A DNA stretch of 64,000 nucleotides from Adineta ricciae. Taxonomy: Eukaryota; Rotifera; Eurotatoria; Adinetida; Adinetidae. The stretch's first letter is position 1. The number at the start of each line of letters is the position of its first letter. Location: contig CAJNOJ010000063.1 of assembly GCA_905250025.1 (NCBI GenBank), positions 1 through 64,000 on the forward strand. The letters run 5' to 3'. The translations under genes and the position numbers were made by a program. The notes under the pieces are model-generated. The model saw only the letters and a list, made by a program, of their open reading frames with translations. It did not search any database and had not been told where the DNA came from. Below are positions 49,971 through 61,228 of the stretch, in pieces.

Positions 49971-50150
49971 ATACAAACTCGGGTTTTCCCTATGTGAATC
50001 TCTTTTTTATTCCAGCGTGAAAGTAATTTTCTAATGAACAATTTTCTTCGACGATATTTCTTTACTAAAACAAATAACATTTATTTAATAAACTTTAATG
50101 ATAATGATTAGAAGATGTCGATAGACAGATTAGCGAATGTTAATTTCAAC

Positions 50151-50163
50151 TTTTTTCTTTTAG
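50151..50163 (+). promoter_or_regulatory. Candidate trans-splice acceptor, second F-box gene
   Basis: cttttttcttttag 6 nt upstream of the ATG. It is the same arrangement as the other members of the array. Confidence 0.5.
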
Positions 50164-50169
50164 ATCAAA

Positions 50170-51971
50170 ATGCGTTCAAGATTAGAAATGCTTCCCGATG
50201 AAATGTTATTAGAAATTTGTCGTTATCTACACAGTGGTGATGTTCTTTATTCTTTTTTTGGTCTAAACTCTCGTTTTAATCAAATGACCACATTCTATTG
50301 GCAACATGTTTCACTTCATCGAATGTATTACTTAAAATTTCTTCATATTTTCACACAAATTCTTCCTCAAATCAGTTCAGCCATTCGTTCGTTAGTTATC
50401 TTCGAAATCGAATCTCCATTATTTTTCCAATCTTTTTCCAAAATTCACTTTTACGAAAATCTAGAAAAGTTAACTTTAGTCAATTGGACCGATGAAAAGT
50501 TATTTTTATTTCTTGGAACATTACATAACATGAGAAATTTCCATCGGTTAATCATTCAAGCGTTGGATTTGACCGAATCGATGAAAAACAGATGTTTTCT
50601 CGAGAAAGTCCTTAGTGCAAATGAAAATCAGTTGACTCATGTGATGTTCGATCATGAATCTGACGCATTTTGCTTGACCGATAAAGAAAAGTGTAATGCA
50701 AACGTTTATCCCAACATTCTTCAATTAGATATTGAATTACAAACAACGAAGGATCTTTTTCAACTTTATCGAATGATTCCCAATGTTGAAAAACTCCACA
50801 TAACGTTCAAACGACCATGGTCGAAAGTCATCTGTGATCAACAACAATTCTTTTATTTGAAAGAGTTGTCCGTTTATGCAATGAGTTGGTTTTCGACTCT
50901 CGAGGATTTGAAAACTTTGTTAAGAATTTCTCCAGTTTTAGAAAATCTTTCTGTAGTTCTTGTTAGTCACGATTATTCACTTATTAATGGTCAATGTGTT
51001 TCAGCACTTCTCCCGTCGACGACTAAGAAATTCGATTATAGTATTTGTTATCAACCATCAGATTTAAACGCAGATTTGAATTGCAAAACAATACTTCAAA
51101 CATGGAAATCAATTCCAATTGCGTATTCGATTTGCGAAAATGACAAACGAATATTTTTACATACGACCAATTATCAATGCAATCGCTTATCCTTACGTTC
51201 ACTTTTTCATAAAAATATGTCCGTACGAAAAGACAGTCATGTCTACAATAAAGTTCGTCATATACATATTTATGATACAATTGCTCTAGCGGAAGTTTTT
51301 GGCATTGTCCAACATTGCAAATTCGTTCTAGATTTGATTATATCTATGCGAACATTACCACCAAGTAAGACTTCGAAGTGTTTAGAAAACGAATGAGGAA
51401 TGGTTTTTTTCATTTAGGAAATCAAGTTCCAGTCGAAACTCCGAAAGTTTTTCCACATTTAAATCGACTGGATTTTTTATCGATCCAAGGCAATCCATCG
51501 GATACTGAATACATTGAAAAGATTCTTTCCGTTGCGCCGAATCTTTCTGCATTCTCAATTGATTTCGATTGTTTATATAAATTACTTTCAAATGATGACC
51601 AAACATTACTTTTATATTATCTTCTCTCTCGACGTATTGTTATTTTATGTATTCGCTTTGAAAATAGCCTTATTGACAATTTAACAACTGAACATATTCA
51701 TTACATTGCTCGAATCTTTTCTCAAGTAAATCACATTTGTTTTGACTTACGAAACTCGAAACTTTCCATTCAATCACGTCTGATTTCATCTATTTTGAAT
51801 TCTTTTCCAAAATTAATCGTTCTCAGTTTATACGGGAAATTGTCTGATGAGATTAACTCGAACAAAAATGCATTGTATGAATATCTCATTGAACAGTCAA
51901 CAGGTCGATTGAAAAATCGAGATCAGTTCCAAATTGATTATGGAAACGAACGAGTCAAAGTTTGGATGTGA
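50170..51971 (+). CDS. F-box protein, second paralogue of tandem pair
   Basis: Two exons (50170-51364, 51418-51971) give 582 aa. F-box: LEMLPDEMLLEICRYLHSGD, VLYSFFGLNSRFNQMT. It shares domain order, intron position and motifs with the gene at 46392 (DVLYS..LNSR; EKVLSAN; SV.PNL; LTTEHI), showing an older tandem duplication with SUPT3H and the SDR now lying between. The irregular leucine-rich body probably binds substrate. The paralogues are quite divergent, so the duplication is not recent. SCF adaptor, target unknown. Confidence 0.8.
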
Positions 51972-52075
51972 TGCGCACAATTCGAAATTTTCTTTATTTT
52001 TTTTTTGTATTTTAAATAAATGTATATGCAGGAAATGACCAATATTCATATATTTTTTTGTAAATTGTATTTTGT

Positions 52076-52088
52076 TTTGTTTTTCTAG
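52076..52088 (+). promoter_or_regulatory. Candidate trans-splice acceptor, PTPA
   Basis: tgtttttctag 8 nt before the PTPA ATG, in a 125-bp gap after the second F-box gene. Confidence 0.45.
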
Positions 52089-52096
52089 ATCATAAC

Positions 52097-53400
52097 ATGT
52101 CAGATTCGAAATCTGAAGCTAATTCGACACCCTCGCAAAAACCAATACCTAAAATCAAAGATATTTCATTAATGAAAGCTTGGAAAGAGTCCAAGGTATG
52201 GAAATGATTCTCTCCGATGAAAATCTACTCACCAGGAAATGTTTTTAGGCTTATCGAGAATATACATTATTTGTTCAATCATTGAATCGTGCAGTTCATG
52301 GTCGAAAAAATTCGGATTCGGTACCAATTTCATCTGTATGTTAAATGAGATATTTGTTCGTTTTGTTTTTACGCATTATTTTTCTCAAGCATAGACTCTT
52401 GACAAACTGATGAATTTACTCAATCAACTTGATTCGTTCATTGATCAATGTCCACCGAAAGGTCGATCGCGTTTTGGCGATGCGGCTTATCGTGATTGGC
52501 ATGCGAAACTTGAACAGGTTCTTTGATTTCAGCGTGAAATATCAATTTGTTTTTGTGGATTATCTGTAGGAAAGTGAACGATTGTTGAAAGAAGCATTAC
52601 TCGAACAATATCATCAGTATATAGAAGAATTAAATGGATATTTGTGTGATTCGTTTGGAAATAGTACTCGATTAGATTATGGAACAGGTTAAATAGAAGA
52701 AATTCAAAAATTCTGTAAGAAATTTTCTGTTTTAGGTCACGAATTGGCTTTTGCATTATTTATTCTATGTTTATGTAAAATTGAAGCACTTACAGAACAA
52801 GATAGTCAAGCTATTGTATTGAAATTATTTGCACGGTAATGAAAAGGAGTGAAATGAATAGTTTTTGTATTTGAATTTTCGAAATAGTTATTTGGATTTA
52901 TGTCGACGATTACAACGAACATATTATCTCGAACCAGCTGGATCAAAAGGTCAATGGTGTTTAGATGATTATCAATTTTTACCATTCCTTTGGGGTTCAT
53001 CACAATTAACAGATGATGGTCCAATTGAACCAAAACAAGCAATTGATGAACGATTCTATCGTGATTTGTCCAATGATTATTTATATTTAGGCGCAATTAA
53101 ATATATCAATGAAGTTAAAACAGGTCCTTTTTTCGAACATTCAAGTACACTCTATGATATATCGAATGTTGCACATTGGTCGAAAGTCAATCAAGGAATG
53201 CTGAAAATGTATTATGGAGAAGTGAGTTATGGCAAAATCGGACTTTTTTTGAAATATATGTTGAGAGTGAGAAATAGGTTTTAGATAAATTTCCAATTGC
53301 TCAACATATTCTTTTCGGAAATTTAATCTCATTTGATCCAACACCGAAACCAACTGGAGAAGGTCTCTTTAAAAAACCAGCACCTGTTGTTAGTCAATAA
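52097..53400 (+). CDS. PTPA: PP2A phosphatase activator (PTPA)
   Basis: Seven short exons. Exon 1 (52097-52195) encodes a polar N-terminus (MSDSKSEANSTPSQKPIPKI) and the first conserved helix. Conserved PTPA blocks follow: LMNLLNQLDSFIDQCPPKG, FGDAAYRDWHAKLE, GNSTRLDYGTGHELAFALFI, LCKIEALTEQD, YLDLCRRLQRTYYLEPAGSK, GQWCLDDYQFLPFLWGSSQL, then LDKFPIAQHILFGNLISF. It is a peptidyl-prolyl isomerase-like activator that remodels and recharges the PP2A catalytic subunit. Domain complete; length typical. Last gene of the array. Confidence 0.92.
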
Positions 53401-53872
53401 AATAGCAAAAAAAATTAAACCGATGAACTTCAAGTTTTATTTTTGTTCGTAATTATAAGAACGATTTTAAATAAAATTAACCTTGCCATTTCAAATGAGA
53501 TTAGAACTTGTTTCAGTCTTCAGTGTCATATTTCTTTTATCAATGTGTCACAAATGACGTATAGACTTCGATGATCAATTTCGTTAATAAGATAATTAAA
53601 AATAAAAATATGCAAAAGACCGAGAAGATGTTTGTACTACACATTTGGTGCGTTGGAATGAAAAAATTCAATAGACATAAACCAATCGATGAAATCAGGT
53701 GAACTTGATGTAAAAAGCCAATGTCTTTATTAGAATTACATTGGATTCAAAATTTAATTCTCCATGAGAGTCACTGAAAGAAGAACTTTTCCACATTTTC
53801 ATATTCATCTCATTGTACAAAAACAGACAACAAACAATACTGGTAAAAATACGACTGAAGTATCATCCAATT
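53401..53872. other. Intergenic, no supported gene
   Basis: AT-rich 3' flank of PTPA. Nothing recognised. Confidence 0.4.
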
Positions 53873-54052
53873 TCCTAGAAGAATCGTCAGATGTTTTACT
53901 ACTTCATCGCTGACTTGGTTCAAGCCAAGATAAAGTGCAGTGAGTGTCTGTAGGTGAAAGAAAACGTGAATATTTGAGAGTGAATGGCATGGGATGATTA
54001 TTACCCTGTTCGGTCTCAGTGCATTATGCTCCTTCGTCATCGATTTTATCCA
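53873..54052 (-). pseudogene. LRR (ribonuclease-inhibitor-like) gene remnant
   Basis: On the minus strand a partial repeat DEGA-stop-CTETEQ is followed by a GT-AG intron and TLTALYLGLNQVSDEVVKHL. This is the two-exon phase of an RNI-type leucine-rich repeat (NxIxDEGA...L..N.TLT.L.L..N.I.D.G), with a stop codon where Gln or similar is expected. No neighbouring repeats survive, so it is a short relic of an LRR gene. Confidence 0.6.
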
Positions 54053-54059
54053 AGGGGGT

Positions 54060-54185
54060 AAGTGCAAGCATCCAGCACCCAAAAGCAGCGTTAGGTGTCG
54101 GTTGAATGCTCAGATGCTAGGGTGCTGGCTGGATGCTGAACGGATGCTGAGATGCCGGTAGCATCCGATCTGCACTCACCTTCTT
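54060..54185. repeat. GC-rich degenerate GGATGCT repeat with hairpin
   Basis: Contains many copies of the core GATGCT/AGCATC in both orientations within about 125 bp, including a perfect 8-bp inverted repeat CGGATGCT / AGCATCCG around an 11-nt loop (54149-54175). Base composition is distinctly more GC-rich than all flanking sequence. Confidence 0.6.
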
Positions 54186-54515
54186 GCCTCGATGTGTGTT
54201 CTATTGGTTGTTTCCGATAGTTCGTTCATGTGATAGCACAGGAATTTTCCAACATAAATCTTCACTGGGAATATTCCATGTTGTGAATATATATAGTGAC
54301 CACATTTCTTAGCTTGTGTGTATGTCTTAGTTTCTAGCTTTCGTTCTTTATTCATTATTCAAAGTAAAATCTACACACCATACAAAACGGATCTAACAAC
54401 AGTCGCGAGTTAACTGATTCGAAACAGCAATCATTATTTGATTATATTTCGAAAATATCAGCTACGATATGTAATTGTAGATATTTCAAACTTTCAAAAG
54501 ATATAAAGGTCAGTT
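54186..54515. other. Upstream region of unknown TM gene
   Basis: No gene seen. Contains tatatatag near 54290, a possible promoter element. Confidence 0.35.
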
Positions 54516-55696
54516 ATGCTCGAGTTGGCTATCCTTTTTCTCTGTATAATCATGGTGGGCTTGGGTGTTTTTTTCATCATGCTTCTGTGCGATACTAGTC
54601 GGCATTTGCAACTAACACTCTCATCCTCAAACGCACGACAGAGTGAAATATCACACGAATGCGTAAATCAAAGTGACAAGGATTTCGTGGGTGTTGATCG
54701 TAGACGGCAGCAATGTGATTCCAACATACGTCAGCGAGGCCCAAGAAGACCTACAAATGATCGATTATCTCACGATGAAGAGTAAGTATATTTGAAAGTA
54801 TCCATTAGGAAAAACTGACGAATAAATTTATACGAGTTGAACGGCAGTAACCTTTTTCTTTTAGGTTGTCTCACAGTATCAATTGTGTCTCATTACCTGA
54901 TAACACCAATCTTTCTAAAGAAAGAGTGGAGTAAGTATTTTGTGTGGATATTCTAATAAATTGTCTATTGTATTCAGTATACTGAAACAACGCGTCACAA
55001 TAGATAAGGATATTGTGAAAATCATCAAAGAACAAAAACTTGAAACGAGTCGCTTTATTACGAGAGATTTCAGCGAATTAATGGTTGCAAGAAAAGGTGT
55101 ACGACCTGCCCAATTAAGAGTTACACTGGAAAGCTATCTAGACGACTATCCAGCCGACTCAAAACAACGAAAAGCACTTCAATCAATAATAAATGAAATC
55201 AACGTAGGAGGATCAAACGATGATCTGCGAGGAAAGACGATTATCGAGCATGTCGCTGCTGTAACGAAAACCAATGAATTGACGGCAACGTTCGTTGTTT
55301 ACCAGTACCGTTTTGGTAAGTAAATATCGGTAATATATGCTTCACGACAGTTAATATCTATTCAACTCTTAATATATAGAATTTACAAACGATGGATCGC
55401 GTGAACTTCTTGTAGACGCTTTGATTATTTCTGCTACACAAAAGCTTAATGTCGACTGGGCTCGTTTTGGACTTGAAGGTGCTGCGATTGGCGTACTAGG
55501 CTTCCTTGTCAATCCAACATTTGGAGCTGAAGAAATGGTTGCCCTACTCGCCGGATTCGTTCATCTTGTCGGCAACTATTCACAAATTCAAGATTCGACT
55601 ACTGAAATCAACGCCAAGGCGCTTCTTTTCAAAGTGTTGATCGACAAAGGATACGCCAGAATAGAAAACGAACAATTGTATCTTTGTTTAGAATGA
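54516..55696 (+). CDS. Unrecognised membrane-anchored protein with Gly/Ala-rich C-terminal helix
   Basis: Four exons (54516-54781, 54865-54930, 54978-55315, 55380-55696) give 328 aa, all in phase. An N-terminal signal anchor (MLELAILFLCIIMVGLGVFF) is followed by a polar linker, then a helical soluble region (KDIVKIIKEQKLETSRFITR; DFSELMVARKGVRPAQLRVT; SKQRKALQSIINEINVGG). Near the C-terminus is an amphipathic, Gly/Ala-rich hydrophobic stretch (FGLEGAAIGVLGFLVNPTFG, AEEMVALLAGFVHLVGN). No family recognised. It is clustered with a 55-aa TM gene 127 bp downstream on the same strand. A second membrane-interacting segment is possible. Confidence 0.6.
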
Positions 55697-55823
55697 GTCA
55701 AAATCGTTCCTATTCTTACATTACGTACTTTATAAACTTGATATATCATTTTTATATAAGAATGCATGTCAAGAAATACTTTTGCTATCATTCTAGATTT
55801 GAAAACTATATAGCTCACGAATT

Positions 55824-56041
55824 ATGTGGCCAAAGCGACTCGAAGAATTCAAGAGAAAATTAGTTAATTGCATAGCCAGCAAGTATTTCTGGTTCGGAAT
55901 TGCCATCCTATATCTACTCACGAAAGGGTATCAGCGTCTACAACAACGATCATACAACAGCACGCTTTTGGACGGACCAGGTAAGGTTTTTCTTATTTTG
56001 AATAATAGTTTGATTTTTTTTCTGTTCTAGAAGACGATTGA
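55824..56041 (+). CDS. Micropeptide-size single-pass membrane protein
   Basis: Exon 1 is 55824-55980 and exon 2 only 11 coding nt (56031-56041), giving 55 aa. A basic N-terminus (MWPKRLEEFKRKLVNCIASK) is followed by a hydrophobic segment (YFWFGIAILYLLTKGY) and a short tail ending LLDGPEDD. GT-AG borders and phase are clean. Unspliced, the frame would continue 15 residues into a hydrophobic stretch. Not recognised. It may be a small organelle membrane subunit. Confidence 0.5.
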
Positions 56042-56201
56042 TTCTCAACTCTGCATGGAACATAATTGCGAGTGACAGAGAAAAACGTTAATTAAAAGTT
56101 AAGAATAAATAAAGTTTATCGAAATAGATTCCGTTAAACGAACGAAATCAGCGTTGTACGTTGATTAAGACTTTCAGTCACGTCCATAAGTCATCTTTAA
56201 G

Positions 56202-56396
56202 ATGGCATTGATACACATGCATCGTAACGAAGTGAGAATATGTTTAGCAAATGATATTGAACTTAACTCTCTCCAGCCAACATTTCATGATGTTGACAGA
56301 CATCAATCGAATGATAAATTTGAAAAACGCAGGCAGCTTGGAACCTTTGACGATCAGTATATAATAGCGAGAGAGCGTATTTTGCAAATGGCATGA
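56202..56396 (+). CDS. Possible small protein, unsupported by homology
   Basis: 64-codon frame starting at an ATG preceded by ctttaag. Composition is protein-like (RNEVRICLANDIELNSLQPT; FDDQYIIARERILQM) with no low-complexity bias. It has no domain, so it could be a terminal exon of the locus at 54.5-56 kb. Confidence 0.3.
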   Translation: MALIHMHRNEVRICLANDIELNSLQPTFHDVDRHQSNDKFEKRRQLGTFDDQYIIARERILQMA

Positions 56397-57207
56397 CTTA
56401 TTAAATCAAAATGTTATCTGGAATAATCAGTTGATAAGCGATTTTATCAAACAAAGAAGAATAAATCGTGTAAAATAAACAAGGATCTGCTTTGAACTCT
56501 TTCGAAGGATATCTTTATCTATCAATACGATAGTTTGTTATACTTTTAATGGACCGTTTATATTAATATTTTTATTATGAAAAGAACATATTCGCTATGT
56601 AACGAAATTCAGTACTCTATCCACATATGTTAGACTATTCATTACAATCATACAATACATCCTTGTCGAATTTTTGCAAAGTAATCGATTCTAAATAAAT
56701 CAAAAGAATTGCATTTCAATAAACGAAAGAAAGAAAACAATCCTATAAAATTCATCGAAACTTTTAACCTTTCAGAAACGATAAATACATCGATGATGAC
56801 ATAAATTGTTTTTTTTAAAATTTTATTGAATTGTCATTGTGTAAAGTTTTATGATGTTCTTTTCTTTCTGTTCTTCAACTCGTATACTTCACACCACGTG
56901 AAATACTATTCGTATCTTATCATGACTTAGATTTCATTATCACAACTAACAATAAATAGTTTCTGTTAATCGTTAAATTCATTCAATTATCTCCAGATGT
57001 CTATTAACTCATTCATTAATACGTTTTTCCCCTTTTTCTTCTGCATATACGAGCTCTGAATCGATGCGTTCTCATTTAATTAGTATTATCATTGATATTT
57101 TGTGGTAAAAATAGATCGATAAATGATTTTCTGTTATGTTAATCGATCCTTTGTTAATATCAAAACTTCTTTTACATTTTAGTCATCGGGATTACTTGGT
57201 CAGAAAT
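56397..57207. other. AT-rich intergenic
   Basis: About 800 bp with no open frame of note. It ends in ttttacattttag, an acceptor-like site about 25 nt before the PDE start. Confidence 0.45.
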
Positions 57208-58427
57208 ATGACAATCAGTAGAAAAAAGCGAATTTATGTTGGTATTCTCATCGGGTGAGTAATATTATTGATTCTTTCAAAATGTAACTGATCTTTATTT
57301 TGATTTAGTGTCGCAATGTTGATTCTCTCGGCTGTCACCGTTGTTTTACTCGTCATCAATGTTAAATCTACTCCAGAGAAATCCAAATCATCATCATTTT
57401 ACATTGTACCATTAGGCACAAGTGGTGGATTAGATGAAAGTAATCTTTCTTCTTATCTACTTACAACAGTCAATGAGAGTACACCCAATTCTGCTTATAT
57501 ATCTCTTGATAGTGGAACATTGCGTCATGGACTTGAGTAATTGAGGTTGAAACATCGATGTTCCTTGAGAAATCTTTTGTTGATTTAGAATGGCAATCAA
57601 ACAGAACTGTTTTCCATCTCAAAGTTTAACAGCGGAACAATTTCTTCAAGAACAAGTCAAAGCTTATTTTATTTCACATGGTCATCTTGATCATATCAAT
57701 GGATTTATTCTTAATTCACCTAATGATAAATCTGGAAAAACAATCTTTGCTTTAAATGAAACGATTCAAATTATTCAGGATGATTTTTTCAATAATCAGG
57801 CATGGGCAGATTTCGGTCCCCATGGTCTCAAAGTAAATCACTATTTCTCATCTTATCTTTCCATTTATTCAATTCTTTTCTTAGTTGTACAATTATCAAA
57901 TCTTAGATCCTCTATCAACTAATTCAATTCCTATTCCAAATACCGATTTAAACGTTCGAATATTTCGTTTATGTCATACATGTCCATTCCTTAGTTCTGC
58001 ATTTTTGATCTCTCGCCGAGATGAAAGTTCAGCATCGATACTTTATCTCGGTGATACGGGTCCTGATGATATCGAAAAGATCGTTCAAGCTGATAATTCA
58101 ACATATTATCCAAGATATCTTGAGCAATTATGGCAAACTATGGGTCCATTAGTTGTCGCTAATCAATTAAAAGCGATTTTGATCGAAGTTTCGTATTCAA
58201 ATGAACGTCCAGATCATTTACTATTTGGACATTTAACACCGAAATGGCTTTTAAAAGAATTAGACGTATTAAGATCTTATCATTCAATGGAAAATGTGAC
58301 AATTGCTGTTACACACATCAAACCTGAAGAAGGAAGTCGAGAGAAAATCATGAGACAATTGAAAGAAGAAAGTAATTCTAACTATAACTTTGTTTTCCCA
58401 CGTCAAGGTGAGCCGATTTGGGTTTAA
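57208..58427 (+). CDS. Class II 3',5'-cyclic-nucleotide phosphodiesterase
   Basis: Four exons (57208-57254, 57309-57536, 57589-57832, 57885-58427) give 353 aa. A basic N-terminus (MTISRKKRIYVGILIG) leads into a transmembrane signal anchor (LILSAVTVVLLVINV). The PDE class II (Pfam PF02112) metallo-beta-lactamase-like fold follows: YIVPLGTSGGLDESNLSSYL, LDSGTLRHGLE, the metal motif YFISHGHLDHINGF, HTCPFLSSAFLI, ILYLGDTGPDD, LIEVSYSNERPDHLLFGHLT, and VTHIKPEEG. This enzyme class hydrolyses cAMP/cGMP in yeasts, Dictyostelium and some bacteria. Animals normally use class I PDEs, so the gene suggests horizontal acquisition. The anchor places the catalytic domain outside the cytosol. Confidence 0.85.
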
Positions 58428-58705
58428 TCAAAAAAATGTCTACTTCTACATCGATAAAAATAAATATATTTTGCAATGACATCGATATTTTTCTAAAATA
58501 AACAACTGATGAGTCTCGAACGATTCAATTTGTCTTAAAATACTTTGAATGTGTGATTTTGTTCATTTGAAAATATTAAAGTGAAATGAATTCCAATTCT
58601 TCATTTTATGGATAAACTAACTTTTTGAACAAACAGCTTCTGTTGATTCTTTCTAAACAAAATCAAAGTTTGTTTTTTCTTCTAAAACTCAACATTCATT
58701 TCACA

Positions 58706-60730
58706 ATGACCGACGAATCGACTCAACATTTTCTCATTTTCTATACGATTCTCATTCTACAATTCATTAACATTGATTTCTCACAAGGATTAAGTAATCA
58801 AATTCATTTAAATACATTAGAAATCGTTGTCTTATGTTCATAGATCTAACTTGTCCAAAATGGAATGCAAGTAACAAAACAGTTATCTTCGGAAATTCAT
58901 CGAACGCACCGGGCAATGATGATTATTCACTCGATTTAAATGTTACTGGTCTTGACATAAACAAAAACAATGGTGATATCGCGATTTTAGATGACAAAAA
59001 CGGTCGCGTTATAGTTTTTAATGGATCAAATTCATCGGACATATTTGTTATTCTCTTGAGCGCAAGTAATTATACTTCTTTTTCAACGATAGGATACTCA
59101 CCATCGTCTATTGCATACGGTTTCAATAATTCATTATATATTTCCGATGGAACGTCAACAGAATTATTTCGATTAGATTATCCATTGAATTATGGAATTA
59201 ATGGGACAAAAATTCTTGATCGGAATAATGGAAGTATTATTTCATTGAATTCTACTTCTGGGGGCTTATGTGTTGATAATATTGATAAATCTATTTATAT
59301 AGTCCAAGGGAAACAAATTTGTCAATATACGTTCAGTAGTGGAAATTTAACGAATTCAACCTATCAAATCAATAATCCTCAATCGATAGTTATGAACGAA
59401 AACCAATCATTGTAAGTCGATTTTGTAACTACAACTATTAAATGTATTTTTATTCTTCAGATTTGTCTATGATGCGGACAATAAGTCAATTAAAATGTTC
59501 ACATTTAATTCATCCTATGATATAACTTTACCATTCAATAAAACTCCAGTTGTAGCACTCAGTGTACACTCAGTGAATATTCTTGTTATCACTGTGTCCA
59601 ATGGTATTTATCTATTCGATATAACGAACAATCACACGATCTATGCTCTACAAAACTTGAATTCATCATCCACAGGATTTCACAATGCGATTATTGATGA
59701 CAATGATAACCTTATTGTCAGTGAGTCCAACACGATAGTGTCATATCCAATTTATCAGGAGTGTCCAGAAAGTGAGAGAATCTGTTTCTACAAAAGAATT
59801 TTTGAAAATATATTTTAGTAACTACTGAAATCACAACTGAAACTACAACTACAACTACAAACAAAGCTGGAACGACAACACCTTGTCTGTTTGATTTGTT
59901 TTCATACACACATTTAATATCGATGTTTTCTTTCTTTCTTTTGTTTAGCAATTCTAACGGGTTTCAATCCGATTGACAACTGTTCGTCAGGTCATTTCGG
60001 TTGGAATTGTTCATTTAGTAACAACGTTTGCACTCAAACTGAGCCATGTTTGAACGACGCTCGTTGTAATGATACCAATCAAACTAATAGTCTTGGCTAC
60101 TCTTGTGAGTGTAGTATGGGTTATAATGGAACGCAATGCCAGAATGATTATCGATTGTGTAAAAACTATACGTGTTTTGCTCGAGGTTTGGAAAAAAAGA
60201 TAAATCAAAAGTTTGTTTATTCTGCTAAAATCATTCTTTTCAAGGAAATTGTTGGATTAAAGATAATGTGACTTTCGTTTGTAACTGTTCAAGTGGATAT
60301 ACAGGTGAACATTGTGAATTGAGCGTCGATTATTGTGCAAATGTAACGTGTCAAAACCAAGGTGTGTGTCTTTCAGAACATTCAACATATCTTTGTCAAT
60401 GTTTATCGGGATTTTATGGAGAATTTTGTGAAAAACAAGAAACCAGTGCGATTGTACGAGCTTATGCAACGAAAAGTAATTTTTCCACGGGGTTAATCGA
60501 AAGAATTCGTCAGAAATTTCGATGTTTTAGGTCTTGGTTTCGTGGCGATTTTGATGATGTGTAGTATTATTGGATTTATTTTGGGCATGGATTTATTGAA
60601 ATATGTACTCAAGATCGATCCAGTTAAAACTCATAGATACAATATACGAAAGGCAAGGATACATACATTGAAGAAAACAAAGCAAAAGGTCAAACCGAAA
60701 TGTATTCAACGTGTTAGTTATGTTCCTTGA
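58706..60730 (+). CDS. EGF-domain single-pass membrane protein with propeller-like ectodomain
   Basis: Seven exons from 58706. Exon 1 (58706-58793) encodes a signal peptide (FLIFYTILILQFINIDFSQG). Exons 2-3 form a Ser/Asn-rich region with beta-propeller/NHL-like strands (DINKNNGDIAILDDKNGRVI; IDDNDNLIVSESN). A Thr-rich stalk encoded by ACT/ACA codons follows, then three EGF-like domains (CTQTEPCLNDARCNDT... CECSMGYNGTQC; FVCNCSSGYTGEHC; CANVTCQNQGVCLSEHSTYL..CQCLSGFYGEFC). A TM helix (LGFVAILMMCSIIGFILGMD) and a basic cytoplasmic tail (KKTKQKVKPKC) finish the protein. Many N-glycosylation sites. A cell-surface adhesion or receptor protein; ligand unknown. Confidence 0.75.
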
Positions 60731-61228
60731 AAGAAACATTTTATGAATTCTTATTTTATATATACTCAGTTGCTTTAAACTCTTTTAATTAACTATCAAT
60801 TTATTCTTATCGTTTAATCTTCGCTTCGTTCATTGAATATAAATATGAGACTTGCAAATATATCTCATCATTTCTATGTATTTTACCATTTGATATTTTA
60901 TTCTTTGTAAAAAAACACTGGAAATAAATCAAATTTTACGCATATTACTCATTTTTTTTCATTATGATCTCTCGTACCATTTTCTCAAACGATGAATAAA
61001 ATCTATTCTATGTCCATAACTTACTCATTATCAAAACAAAACAGCTCGAAGATGATAAAGAGAAAAACATCATGCCACATGTCAAAGACTCGTCATTCTC
61101 CTTCTTGTTTTTCTCTTTTACCACGTCGGCAAACAAAATTTCATCATCATTGAGAAATATCTACCCGTATATAAAGAAATCGTATTTTCATCATTTATAA
61201 GAATATTTTTCTCTCAAAAGCATATACA
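60731..61228. other. Intergenic, no supported gene
   Basis: AT-rich. Polyadenylation motif (aataaa) near 60924 and promoter sequence for the next gene. Confidence 0.4.
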
